Assembly: GCF_029866485.1 (NCBI RefSeq)
Contig: NZ_CP092332.1
Span: forward strand, 2,046,001-2,110,000
DNA from: Flavobacterium keumense
GTDB taxonomy: Bacteria; Bacteroidota; Bacteroidia; Flavobacteriales; Flavobacteriaceae
DNA: 64,000 bases
Direction: 5' to 3'
Position 1 is the first letter of the stretch. The number at the start of each line of letters is the position of its first letter. Below, one piece after another: positions 8,912 to 18,114 of this stretch. Under the pieces are notes generated by a model. That model searched no databases, was not told where the DNA came from, and saw only the letters and a list, made by a program, of their open reading frames with translations. Made by a program: the position numbers and the translations under genes.

Positions 8912-10687
8912 TTATTTTTTCTCTGTTTTTTCCATTTTAGCTTTCAAAGCAGCTAATACATCATTGTTATCTCCTAAAGTTGCAGCTGGTGCATTAGTCG
9001 ATGCCGCAGAAGTAGTTTCAGCAACAGCTTTCACATTTTTCTCTTCTTCTTCACGGAAGATCGCAGTGTGAGAAGCAACTACTCTTTTGAATTCTTTATT
9101 GAATTCAATTACTTTGAAATCAGCAGATTCTCCTTTTTTCAATTTCTTACCGTCTTCTTTTTCTAAGTGACGTGTAGGAATAAAAGCAACGATATCATCA
9201 CCAAATTCTACAGTAGCTCCTTTGTCAACAATTTCAGAAATCTCTCCTGTGTGGATAGTTCCCACTGCGAAAGAATCTTCGTATTGATCCCAAGGATTAG
9301 CAGTAGTTTGTTTGTGACCTAAAGATAATTTACGTCCTTCAACATCTAATTCTAATACAACTACATCTAATTTTTCACCTACATTTACAAATTCAGATGG
9401 GTGTTTAATTTTCTTAGTCCAAGAAAGGTCAGAGATATAAATCAATCCGTCGATTCCTTCCTCTAATTCTACGAAAATTCCAAAATTAGTAAAGTTTCTA
9501 ACGATACCTGTATGTTTAGAACCTACTGGATATTTAGAAGTAATATCAGTCCATGGATCTTGAGTCAATTGTTTAATTCCTAAAGACATTTTACGATCAT
9601 CTCTGTCTAAAGTCAAGATTACTGCCTCAACAGTATCACCAACTTTTACGAAATCTTGAGCAGAACGCAAGTGAGTTGACCAAGACATTTCAGAAACGTG
9701 AATCAATCCTTCAACACCTTCTGCCACTTCGATAAATGCACCGTAATCAGCGATTACAACTACTTTACCTTTTACTTTATCACCAACAGTTAAGTTAGCA
9801 TCTAAAGCATCCCATGGGTGAGCGTTTAATTGTTTCAATCCTAATTGAATTCTTGTTTTCTCATCATCAAAATCAAGGATTACAACGTTTAATTTTTGAT
9901 CTAATTCAAGAACTTCACTTGGGTGATTGATTCTTGACCAAGAAAGGTCAGTAATGTGGATTAATCCATCAACACCACCTAAGTCAATAAACACACCATA
10001 AGAAGTAATGTTTTTAACAACACCTTCTAAAACTTGTCCTTTTTGTAATTGACCGATGATTTCTTTTTTCTGAACCTCAATATCAGCTTCAATAAGCGCT
10101 TTATGAGATACAACAACATTTTTGAATTCGTGGTTAATTTTAACTACTTTGAATTCCATGTTTTTATTTACATAAACATCGTAATCACGGATTGGTTTCA
10201 CATCAATTTGAGAACCTGGTAAGAATGCTTCGATTCCGAAAACGTCAACAATCATACCTCCTTTAGTTCTACATTTAACAAAACCAGTAACGATTTCACC
10301 TGTTTCGTTTGCAGCGATAACTCTATCCCAAGATTTGATAGTACGCGCTTTTCTATGTGATAATACTAATTGACCTGTTTTATCCTCACGGATGTCAATT
10401 AATACTTCTACTTTGTCACCTACTTTTAAGTTTGGATTGTAACGGAATTCGTTTAAAGAAATAACACCTTCCGATTTTGCATTGATATCAACGATAACGT
10501 CTCTATCTGTAATTCTAACAACCACACCTTCCACTACTTCTTCTTGATCTGTAGCGATGAAAGTTTTTGAAACTAGTTCTTCGAATTCTTGTAAGTTTTT
10601 CTCATCTACTGCATCAATTCCTTCTTGGAAGTTATGCCAGTTAAAATTTGCTAAAAACTCTTCTTGTGATTTTAATTGTTCAGACAT
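8912..10687 (-). CDS. rpsA: 30S ribosomal protein S1
   Basis: 591 residues containing consecutive S1 (OB-fold) RNA-binding domains. Repeats such as GKVVVIADYGAFIEVAEGVE, GIVRNFTNFGIFVELEEGID and GVVKNITSYGVFIDLGGVDG are plain, each followed by GLIHxSdLSW. Six domains can be counted from about residue 45 to 560, followed by a Lys/Glu/Ala-rich tail, the usual length for Bacteroidota S1. S1 binds mRNA at the ribosome; in this phylum, which rarely uses Shine-Dalgarno pairing, its role in initiation is of interest. A promoter and a leader of ~115 nt precede it. The usual neighbour cmk is nearby but separated by a transporter gene. Confidence 0.97.
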   Translation of the reverse strand: MSEQLKSQEEFLANFNWHNFQEGIDAVDEKNLQEFEELVSKTFIATDQEEVVEGVVVRITDRDVIVDINAKSEGVISLNEFRYNPNLKVGDKVEVLIDIREDKTGQLVLSHRKARTIKSWDRVIAANETGEIVTGFVKCRTKGGMIVDVFGIEAFLPGSQIDVKPIRDYDVYVNKNMEFKVVKINHEFKNVVVSHKALIEADIEVQKKEIIGQLQKGQVLEGVVKNITSYGVFIDLGGVDGLIHITDLSWSRINHPSEVLELDQKLNVVILDFDDEKTRIQLGLKQLNAHPWDALDANLTVGDKVKGKVVVIADYGAFIEVAEGVEGLIHVSEMSWSTHLRSAQDFVKVGDTVEAVILTLDRDDRKMSLGIKQLTQDPWTDITSKYPVGSKHTGIVRNFTNFGIFVELEEGIDGLIYISDLSWTKKIKHPSEFVNVGEKLDVVVLELDVEGRKLSLGHKQTTANPWDQYEDSFAVGTIHTGEISEIVDKGATVEFGDDIVAFIPTRHLEKEDGKKLKKGESADFKVIEFNKEFKRVVASHTAIFREEEEKNVKAVAETTSAASTNAPAATLGDNNDVLAALKAKMEKTEKK

Positions 10688-10806
10688 GCTGATTAAAAAT
10701 TTGTATTCTGTATTTTCTTGGATTTCTTTATGCGAAAGAAAACAACAGAAGTTGTTTATATAAATAATTGATACCTAGAGGAAATCCTTATTCACCAAAA
10801 GGTGCG

Positions 10807-10837
10807 CAAAGGTACTATATCTTTATTCAATTATCAA
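10807..10837 (-). promoter_or_regulatory. Promoter of rpsA
   Basis: On the minus strand, TTG (10837-10835), 20 nt, then TACCTTTG (10814-10807). This is one base off the ideal TTG-N19-TAnnTTTG Bacteroidota promoter. The predicted start would give a leader of about 115 nt. Confidence 0.65.
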
Positions 10838-10945
10838 ATTTATTTTAATATAAAACAAACGATTAATTCATTGACAATCAGAACTGACACTCTATTTAGA
10901 TTCGCAACTGAAAATACATTCCTCTTTTTTAATTATTTGGCATAA

Positions 10946-10972
10946 AAAAAAACCAAGAACACGTCTTGGTTT
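10946..10972 (-). terminator. Terminator of the nucleoside transporter gene
   Basis: Stem AAACCAAGA / TCTTGGTTT with a short loop; the A run 10944-10952 becomes the U run on the minus strand, 24 nt past the stop at 10996. Confidence 0.75.
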
Positions 10973-10995
10973 ATATACTATTCGCAAAGCAAATT

Positions 10996-12252
10996 TTAAT
11001 GCTTAACTTGTTCTAATTCAGAAGGATTGTGTTTGTGCTTAAACAAAATGGCAAATGCAATCGCTATCAAAAGAGCATACAATGCAAATGATAACCATAT
11101 TGTATACCAATCTCTAGTTCCATTATGAGTAAAAAATTTTTCTATTGCCCAACCCGATGTAAAACTTCCTAATACAGCTCCAACTCCATTTGTCATCATC
11201 ATAAACAATCCTTGTGCTGAAGCTCTTATCGTTGAATCAGTTGATGTTTCTACAAATAACGAGCCCGAAATATTGAAAAAATCAAATGCCATTCCATACA
11301 CAATACAAGATAAAATAATCATCCAAAGTCCTTCTGCAGGGTCACTAAATGCAAACAATCCGAAACGCAAAACCCAAGCCAACATCGAAATTAACATCAC
11401 CTGTTTAATTCCAAATCGCTTTAAAAAATAAGGAATCGCAAGAATAAATAAGGTTTCGGAAATTTGAGAAATAGACATTATTATTGTTGAATATTTTACC
11501 ACGAACGAATCTGAATACTCTGGAATATTTTTGAACTCATCTAAGAAAACATCTCCATAAGCATTTGTTAACTGTAACGCCCCTCCTAAAAACATAGAGA
11601 AAATAAAAAACAATGCCATTTTATAGGTTCCAAAAAGTTTGAATGAATCCAAACCTAAAGTTGCTACTATAGAAGATGTTTGATTTTGAGTATGTTGTGG
11701 TTTACATTTTGGTAACGTAAAAGCATACAAACCCAACACAATGGCTGCAATTCCAGCAATATAAAACTGGTACGCAGTTGCTTTACTTCCTGTCAAATTA
11801 GTAATCCACATAGCAGCAATAAAACCTACTGTTCCCCAAACTCTAATTGGAGGAAAATCCTTTACTACATCATTATCTGCATTGTTTTTTAAAGCGGTAT
11901 AACAAATTGAATTAGACAATGCAATTGTAGGCATATAACAACACATAGCTGAAAGCATCACATAAATAAAATAATCCGGAGTAGTTACTTCTGGCAAATA
12001 AAACAAAATCAAAGCATACAAAATATGCAACACTCCATATAGTTTTTCTGCATTTATCCAACGATCAGCTATAATTCCGGTTAAGGTAGGCATAAATAGA
12101 GACGCTATTCCCATTGTACCAAATACTAACCCAAACTGTGTTCCTTCCCACTGTTTAGTTCCAAACCAAAAGTTAGCAATTGTAATCAGCCATGCACCCC
12201 AAACAAAAAACTGCAAAAAGCTCATCGCTGTCAATCTAAATTTTATACTCAT
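10996..12252 (-). CDS. Nucleoside:H+ symporter, NupG/XapB family (MFS)
   Basis: 418-residue, twelve-helix inner-membrane transporter. The N-terminus (LTAMSFLQFFVWGAWLITIANFW) and the segment FPPIRVWGTVGFIAAMW after a TALKNN loop are characteristic of the NupG/XapB nucleoside permease family, which takes up nucleosides with protons. The C-terminal half has FLKRFGIKQVMLISMLAWVLRFGLF, also family-like. It lies between cmk and rpsA on the same strand, 66 nt downstream of cmk and with its own terminator. Substrate range is inferred from family only. Confidence 0.82.
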   Translation of the reverse strand: MSIKFRLTAMSFLQFFVWGAWLITIANFWFGTKQWEGTQFGLVFGTMGIASLFMPTLTGIIADRWINAEKLYGVLHILYALILFYLPEVTTPDYFIYVMLSAMCCYMPTIALSNSICYTALKNNADNDVVKDFPPIRVWGTVGFIAAMWITNLTGSKATAYQFYIAGIAAIVLGLYAFTLPKCKPQHTQNQTSSIVATLGLDSFKLFGTYKMALFFIFSMFLGGALQLTNAYGDVFLDEFKNIPEYSDSFVVKYSTIIMSISQISETLFILAIPYFLKRFGIKQVMLISMLAWVLRFGLFAFSDPAEGLWMIILSCIVYGMAFDFFNISGSLFVETSTDSTIRASAQGLFMMMTNGVGAVLGSFTSGWAIEKFFTHNGTRDWYTIWLSFALYALLIAIAFAILFKHKHNPSELEQVKH

Positions 12253-12318
12253 AATTATTTTATGTATTAGTAATAAATAGTTTGTAAATCTAACATTAAA
12301 AAAGAAATACGCAAAAAT

Positions 12319-13014
12319 TTAATTCTCATTAATAATAGCATTCACTAAGTCCAAAACAGCTTCAAACTGTTCTTCTCTACTAAGGTGTGAATTATCAATT
12401 TCGACTGCATCTTCAGCCATTACTAATGGTGAGTCATCACGATGCGTGTCAATATAATCTCGTTCTTCTACATTTTTCAACACTTCTTCATAAGTTACCG
12501 AATCTCCTTTTTGCAGTAATTCATCGTAACGTCGTTGAGCACGAGTGGCAGCACTAGCGGTCATAAAAATTTTCAATTCAGCATCTGGAAATACAACAGT
12601 TCCAATATCACGACCATCCATAACAATCGCCTTGTTCTTCCCCATTTCTTGCTGTTGCTCCACTAATTTAGCACGAACTTCAGATACTTCAGCTACCTTG
12701 CTCACAAAACCAGACACCTCAATAGTGCGAATGGCTTTTTCTACATTTTCACCATTCAAGTACATTTCAGCGAAACCTAATTCAGTATTAAACTTAAATT
12801 CTAAAACTATGTTTTTTAATTTAGTAAGTAATTTTACCTTATCGAAAGAATCAACTGAAATCAAATTGTTTTGCATTGCAAATAACGCCACCGCACGATA
12901 CATTGCCCCTGTATCAACATAGACATAACCCAACTGTTTTGCCAACTGTTTTGCCAAAGTACTTTTACCAGTAGAAGAAAATCCGTCTATTGCTATTGTG
13001 ATTTTTTTTGTCAA
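12319..13014 (-). CDS. cmk: Cytidylate kinase, TTG start
   Basis: Phosphorylates CMP/dCMP with ATP. The P-loop GFSSTGKST is at residues 11-19, followed by YVDTGAMYRAVALFAMQ; the CMP-binding insert and MDGRDIGTVVFPDAELKIFMTASAATRAQRR are intact; 231 residues is normal. The only sensible initiation codon is TTG at 13014-13012: the frame meets a TAG three codons further up and there is no ATG before the P-loop. A near-consensus TATCTTCG lies upstream on the minus strand. Downstream come the nucleoside transporter and rpsA. Confidence 0.93.
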   Translation of the reverse strand: MTKKITIAIDGFSSTGKSTLAKQLAKQLGYVYVDTGAMYRAVALFAMQNNLISVDSFDKVKLLTKLKNIVLEFKFNTELGFAEMYLNGENVEKAIRTIEVSGFVSKVAEVSEVRAKLVEQQQEMGKNKAIVMDGRDIGTVVFPDAELKIFMTASAATRAQRRYDELLQKGDSVTYEEVLKNVEERDYIDTHRDDSPLVMAEDAVEIDNSHLSREEQFEAVLDLVNAIINEN

Positions 13015-13087
13015 AATATACTATACTAATGTTATTCGATTTAGTTCTTATGTTGCGAAGATAAAATTATAAATACAATAAACGAAA

Positions 13088-13128
13088 AATTCCAAACTCC
13101 AAAACCGAAAAATATGCAGTTTGGAATT
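13088..13128 (-). terminator. Probable terminator of lon
   Basis: Eleven-bp perfect stem AATTCCAAACT / AGTTTGGAATT with a 19-nt loop, followed on the minus strand by TTTTTCG; 31 nt past the lon stop. Confidence 0.6.
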
Positions 13129-13159
13129 TGGAATTCTATTTTTTAGTAATTAATTGCTA

Positions 13160-15613
13160 TTAAATCAGCTTTTTAGCATTTTTAACTTTCTGATTGGTAA
13201 TAGCAATCTGAATTACCTCACTCATTTCTTTCACGTAATGAAAGGTAAGTCCCTCTAAATATTCTGGTTTGATTTCGTCAATATCACTTTTGTTTTCGTG
13301 GCACAAAATAACCTCCTTAATATTGGCTCTTTTCGCTGCCAATATTTTTTCTTTGATTCCACCCACAGGCAAAACTTTTCCTCGCAACGTAATTTCGCCA
13401 GTCATCGCTAAATTTTTCTTAACTCTCTTTTGTGTAAACAAAGAAACTAAAGACGTCAACATGGCAATACCTGCACTTGGTCCATCTTTTGGAGTAGCTC
13501 CTTCTGGAACGTGTAAATGGATATTGTGTTTATTTAAAATTTCAGCATTAAGTCCCATAGCTTCCGAATTGGCTTTGATATATTCTAAAGCAATCGTTGC
13601 TGATTCTTTCATGACTGTTCCTAGATTTCCTGTAAGAGTCATAGTTCCTTTTCCGGGAGAAAGTAACGATTCAATAAATAAAATATCTCCTCCTACACTG
13701 GTCCAAGCCAAGCCTGTTACCACTCCAGCTACATCATTACTTTCGTATTTATCTCTTTCCAGTCTTGGAACACCTAATACTTTTACAATATCTTCATCAG
13801 TTACTTTTTTATTATACTTCTCCTCCATCGCAACTGATTTTGCTGCATTTCGGATTACTTGAGCAATTTTATTTTCTAGTCCACGCACACCCGACTCACG
13901 TGTATATCCTTCTACAATTTTTTCCAATTGCTTTTTACCAATAGTTAAATCTTTAGAAGTCAATCCATGCTCTTTCAACTGTCTTGGAAACAAATGTTGA
14001 CGCGCAATTTCCACTTTTTCTTCAATGGTGTAGCCCGACATTTTAATCACTTCCATTCTGTCACGCAAAGCAGGTTGGATAGTTGCCATATTGTTTGAAG
14101 TTGCAATAAACATTACCTTAGACAAATCATAACCCATTTCAAGGAAGTTGTCATAAAACGAATTGTTTTGCTCTGGATCCAACACCTCTAATAAAGCCGA
14201 AGATGGGTCTCCGCTGTGACTGTTCGATAATTTATCTATTTCGTCTAAAACAAATACGGGATTTGAGGTTCCTGCTTTTTTCAAACTTTGAATAATTCGC
14301 CCTGGCAAAGCGCCAATATACGTTTTTCTATGTCCTCTAATCTCCGCTTCATCACGCAATCCACCTAACGAAATTCGAACATATTTTCTACCTAATGCCT
14401 CTGCGATAGAGCGACCAATCGAAGTTTTACCTACACCCGGAGGTCCTGTCAAGCATATAATAGGTGACTTCATGTCATTTCGCAACTTTAAAACTGCCAA
14501 ATGCTCTATCATTCTTTTCTTAACTTCTTCTAAACCAAAATGATCTTTATCAAGGATTTTCTGTGCGCGTTTTAAATCGAAATTATCTTCTGAAAATTCA
14601 TTCCACGGCAAATCCAAAAATAAATCCAAATAATTTCTTTGAATACTAAAATCAGGGGATTGCGGATTCATTCTGCGCAATTTTGACAACTCTTTCTCAA
14701 AATGCTTTTGTGTTTTATCGTCCCATTTTTTAGTTTTAGCACGCTGACTCATTTCATCAAATTCTTCTTCATGCGAAACACCACCCAATTCTTCCTGAAT
14801 AGTTTTCATTTGTTGATGAAGAAAATATTCTCGTTGTTGTTGATCTAAATCAAAACGCACTTTAGACTGAATATCATTTTTCAACTCCAATTTTTGTAAC
14901 TCTACATTCATAAAACGTAAAGTTTCTAAAGCGCGATCTTTCAGATTGTTAATTTTCAACAAATCTTGTTTCTCTTTTACCGAAAGATTCATGTTAGACG
15001 AAACAAAATTGACTAAGAACGATTTACTTTCAATATTTTTAATAGCAAAAGTAGCTTCGCTAGGCAAATTAGGACTTTCTTGAATAATCTTAACAGCTAA
15101 TTCTTTCAGCGAATCAATAATTGCATTAAACTCTGTATCGTTCTTTTTAGGACGTTTTTCAGGAACTTCTTTTACCATAGCAGTAATATAAGGTTCTTCT
15201 GAAACTACTTCCTCAATTTCAAAACGTTTTTTTCCTTGTAATATAACTGTAATATTTCCATCAGGCATTTTTAGCACACGTAAAATTCGGGCTACTGTTC
15301 CAATGGTATTGATATCTACTTTAGTAGGATCTTCGTCTTCTTCGTTCTTTTGTGCTACAACACCAATATTTTTACCTGATGCATTGGCATCATTGATTAA
15401 TCGAATTGATTTGTCGCGTCCTGCAGTGATTGGAATAACAACCCCAGGGAATAAAACCATATTGCGCAATGGCAAAATAGGTAATGAATCCGGTAATTCT
15501 TCGTTATTCATCTCCTCTTCATCTTCGGGAGTCAATAATGGAATCAATTCGGCATCCGAATCAAATTCTTGAAGTGACAGATTGTCAATCGTGAGTATTT
15601 TATGATTTGACAT
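13160..15613 (-). CDS. lon: ATP-dependent protease Lon
   Basis: 817-residue cytosolic AAA+ serine protease degrading misfolded and regulatory proteins. N-terminal LON substrate-binding domain (about 40-240, starting LPILPLRNMVLFPGVVIPI), coiled-coil linker, AAA+ module with Walker A GPPGVGKTS (about 390) and Walker B VFVLDEIDK, then the proteolytic domain with the catalytic Ser in PKDGPSAGIAM and the Lys in KEKILAAKRA. Complete. The leader carries two copies of TAATAAGTC and a hairpin (see separate entry), possible stress-control elements. A terminator follows. Confidence 0.97.
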   Translation of the reverse strand: MSNHKILTIDNLSLQEFDSDAELIPLLTPEDEEEMNNEELPDSLPILPLRNMVLFPGVVIPITAGRDKSIRLINDANASGKNIGVVAQKNEEDEDPTKVDINTIGTVARILRVLKMPDGNITVILQGKKRFEIEEVVSEEPYITAMVKEVPEKRPKKNDTEFNAIIDSLKELAVKIIQESPNLPSEATFAIKNIESKSFLVNFVSSNMNLSVKEKQDLLKINNLKDRALETLRFMNVELQKLELKNDIQSKVRFDLDQQQREYFLHQQMKTIQEELGGVSHEEEFDEMSQRAKTKKWDDKTQKHFEKELSKLRRMNPQSPDFSIQRNYLDLFLDLPWNEFSEDNFDLKRAQKILDKDHFGLEEVKKRMIEHLAVLKLRNDMKSPIICLTGPPGVGKTSIGRSIAEALGRKYVRISLGGLRDEAEIRGHRKTYIGALPGRIIQSLKKAGTSNPVFVLDEIDKLSNSHSGDPSSALLEVLDPEQNNSFYDNFLEMGYDLSKVMFIATSNNMATIQPALRDRMEVIKMSGYTIEEKVEIARQHLFPRQLKEHGLTSKDLTIGKKQLEKIVEGYTRESGVRGLENKIAQVIRNAAKSVAMEEKYNKKVTDEDIVKVLGVPRLERDKYESNDVAGVVTGLAWTSVGGDILFIESLLSPGKGTMTLTGNLGTVMKESATIALEYIKANSEAMGLNAEILNKHNIHLHVPEGATPKDGPSAGIAMLTSLVSLFTQKRVKKNLAMTGEITLRGKVLPVGGIKEKILAAKRANIKEVILCHENKSDIDEIKPEYLEGLTFHYVKEMSEVIQIAITNQKVKNAKKLI

Positions 15614-15619
15614 AAAGTA

Positions 15620-15706
15620 TAATAAGTCGTTTTGTCATTAATTTTTATAATTCGATTGGTCTTTGTAATAAGCAATGCAATTTTAAAGACCGACTCTTAA
15701 TAAGTC
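15620..15706. promoter_or_regulatory. Candidate operator region of lon: direct repeats and a hairpin
   Basis: TAATAAGTC occurs at 15620-15628 and again at 15698-15706, and between them GGTCTTT (15659-15665) can pair with AAAGACC (15685-15691). The whole region lies between the lon start and the divergently placed end of the transporter gene. The repeats could be a repressor site; there is no CIRCE element. Confidence 0.3.
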
Positions 15707-15742
15707 AATCTCTGTGCCAAAACAGAAAATCAGGAGAAATGA

Positions 15743-17068
15743 TTAATGTGATTCAGTAGTTTTTGGAACACGTCGTAGTAAAACGAGTCCAAGCACAAAA
15801 AAGACCCCTAAAAAAACGATGGCGAATCGCGGACTGCCTGTTATTTGGTCAATGATACCATAAATACACATTCCAATAACAATTCCTATTTTTTCGGCTA
15901 CGTCATAAAAACTAAAAAAAGAAGCCGTGTCCTCTGATTTTGGAAGCAGTTTAGAATAAGTAGAACGTGATAATGCTTGAATTCCTCCCATTACTAGACC
16001 AACTAAACCCGCCATCACATAAAAATGAATAGGTAATGTAATAAAATAAGCTAAAACACATAATAGTATCCAAAATGCATTGATAGCAATTAAAGTAGGC
16101 ATGTTTCCAAATTTAGCAGAAGCTTTAGAAGTAAAAGTGGCTCCCACAATAGCAACTAATTGGATCAATAAAATACAGATAATCAACCCTGTTGTGCTCT
16201 CACTTTGAGAAGACCATTGGATTTCTTGCGCTCCAAAATAGGTTGCAATCAACATTACCGTTTGCACTGCCATACTATACACGAAAAAACTAGCAAGGTA
16301 TTTTTTTAAAGCCTCATTTTCGGCCAATAAATGCCAAACTTTTTTTAACTCTTTGTAACCGTTGAATACAATGTGTTGTTTTATTTTACTTGCTACAATT
16401 TTATTGCCTTTTGGTAAATAGTAATAGGTATATTGGCTAAACAGAATCCACCAAATCCCTACCATCACAAAAGAATACCGCATAGCTTTCATAGCCGCTT
16501 CGCCTTTAGTTCCAGAGATACCAAATACATCTGGCATCATAATCATAGCCAAATTAACCACAAGTAAAATTACACTACCAATATATCCGTATGAGAATCC
16601 TTTGGCGCTAATAGCATCTTGTTGTTCAGTAAAAGCAATGTCTGGTAAGTACGAATTATAAAAAACCCAACTCCCCCAAAAACCTACTAATCCGAAAAAA
16701 TAAAATACTAAACTGAGGTAAATATTTTCAAGACTAAACCAAAACAATCCGATGCAAGATAACGCGCCTAAATAACAAAAAAATTTCATGAAGGATTTTT
16801 TATTACCTATATAATCTGATATTCCTGAGAGGATTGGAGAAATAAAAGCAACAACCAAAAAAGCAAAAGCGGTAACAAAACTAATTAAAGCTGAATTTTT
16901 AAGCGAAAAGCCAAAAACAGTGATGTAATGACTGCGTTCTGAAAATAAGGCTTCATAAAAAATAGGGAAAACAGCGGAAGATATTACTAATGAATACACT
17001 GAATTTGCCCAATCATAAAATGCCCAAGCATTCAATAACTTCTTATCCCCTTTTGGTAAATCTGCCAT
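15743..17068 (-). CDS. MFS transporter, UMF1/Atg22-like family
   Basis: 441 residues, about twelve transmembrane helices. The N-terminal motif LNAWAFYDWANSVYSLVIS is the hallmark of the UMF1 family (fungal Atg22-related permeases, putative amino-acid or metabolite effluxers), and the central GYIGSVILLVVNLAMI and late LVGLVMGGIQALSRSTYSKLLPK fit. Substrates of bacterial members are not established. It stands alone: lon lies downstream on the same strand with a 129-nt gap, and M48 upstream has its own terminator. Confidence 0.8.
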   Translation of the reverse strand: MADLPKGDKKLLNAWAFYDWANSVYSLVISSAVFPIFYEALFSERSHYITVFGFSLKNSALISFVTAFAFLVVAFISPILSGISDYIGNKKSFMKFFCYLGALSCIGLFWFSLENIYLSLVFYFFGLVGFWGSWVFYNSYLPDIAFTEQQDAISAKGFSYGYIGSVILLVVNLAMIMMPDVFGISGTKGEAAMKAMRYSFVMVGIWWILFSQYTYYYLPKGNKIVASKIKQHIVFNGYKELKKVWHLLAENEALKKYLASFFVYSMAVQTVMLIATYFGAQEIQWSSQSESTTGLIICILLIQLVAIVGATFTSKASAKFGNMPTLIAINAFWILLCVLAYFITLPIHFYVMAGLVGLVMGGIQALSRSTYSKLLPKSEDTASFFSFYDVAEKIGIVIGMCIYGIIDQITGSPRFAIVFLGVFFVLGLVLLRRVPKTTESH

Positions 17069-17159
17069 AACTATTTTGGTTTAGGGGACTAATTTATTTA
17101 TTTTTTAATTAGTATCACAAAAAGATACTAGAATTTAAAGGTCAAACCGTATTTCATAA

Positions 17160-17192
17160 AAAAAAGCTACTCTTTTGTTAAAGAATAGCTTG
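17160..17192 (-). terminator. Terminator of the M48 lipoprotein gene
   Basis: Stem AAGCTA-C-TCTTT / AAAGA-A-TAGCTT with one internal mismatch and TGTT loop, followed by a U run on the minus strand, 20 nt after the stop at 17213. Confidence 0.7.
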
Positions 17193-17212
17193 TTATAACA
17201 TTTGTAATTTTA

Positions 17213-18028
17213 TTATTTAGCAATAATTCCCACTTTAGCAGCAATCGCTTTTGCTTCTGGTATTAGGGCTTTTAAATCTTCTATACGAGTAGCGTCTGAA
17301 GGGTGTGTACTTAAAAATTCAGGTTGGGATTTCCCAGATGATTTGGCCGCCATTCTTTCCCAAAAAACAATAGATTCTTCCACATTATATCCTGCAATAG
17401 CCATTAATGCTAGCCCTATTTTATCTGCTTCACTTTCATGACTTCTACTGAATGGAAGCATTACTCCTACTTGAGATCCTATACCGTAATATTTTTGCCA
17501 CATTTCTTGCTTTTCAGCACTTTCCTTACCTGTCGCAAGCGCAACACCTGCTGCCCCAATTTGCTGCAATTTAGCAGCACTCATTCGCTGTGCTCCGTGA
17601 TTAGCCAAAGCATGAGAAACTTCATGTCCCATAACCGTTGCCAATCCAGCTTCATTAAGAGTTACGGGTAATATGCCTGAATAGACTACAATCTTACCTC
17701 CTGGCATACACCATGCGTTGATATCTTTACTTTCAACCAATTTGTATTCCCATTCATATCCTTTCAAATATTGAGTTTGTCCCAAATAATTTAGATATTT
17801 TTCGGCAGCTAATTTAATTCTGACGCCAACTTTTTCTACCAATTTTGCATCAGCAGTACCTATGATAACTTTATTTTCCTTTAAAAACGTACCATATTGT
17901 TGGAAAGACGAAGGAAACAATTCGGCATTAGAAACAAAATTAAGCGTTGATTTTCCTGTCAATGGGTTGGTTGCACAAGAAAATAATAATCCGAAAGTGG
18001 ATAGACCAAGTAAAAAATATTTTTTCAT
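17213..18028 (-). CDS. M48-family metalloprotease, lipoprotein
   Basis: 271 residues. Lipobox LLFSC with C18 predicts a periplasm-facing lipoprotein. The zinc motif HEVSH is at 135-139 (VMGHEVSHALANHGAQRM) and the third ligand is in SRSHESEADKIGL (E198), as in LoiP/BepA-type M48 peptidases that handle outer-membrane protein quality control. AWCMPGGKIVVYSGIL just before the HEXXH is another family hallmark. 86 nt separate it from glgB upstream on the same strand; the functions appear unrelated. Confidence 0.9.
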   Translation of the reverse strand: MKKYFLLGLSTFGLLFSCATNPLTGKSTLNFVSNAELFPSSFQQYGTFLKENKVIIGTADAKLVEKVGVRIKLAAEKYLNYLGQTQYLKGYEWEYKLVESKDINAWCMPGGKIVVYSGILPVTLNEAGLATVMGHEVSHALANHGAQRMSAAKLQQIGAAGVALATGKESAEKQEMWQKYYGIGSQVGVMLPFSRSHESEADKIGLALMAIAGYNVEESIVFWERMAAKSSGKSQPEFLSTHPSDATRIEDLKALIPEAKAIAAKVGIIAK

Positions 18029-18114
18029 TCGATTTAGATTTAAGAATTACAAAATTACAGTTTTAAAATCTTTACTCAAGTCTAAATCGAATAAAAACAA
18101 CATATACAGTTGAA

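Larger units (their letters stand above)
10688..10995. other. 308-nt intergenic region between rpsA and the nucleoside transporter
   Basis: Holds the rpsA leader and promoter (10688-10837), a short hairpin CACC-TTTT-GGTG at 10793-10804 essentially at the predicted transcript start, and the terminator of the upstream transporter gene at 10946-10972. Nothing else is visible. Confidence 0.6.
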
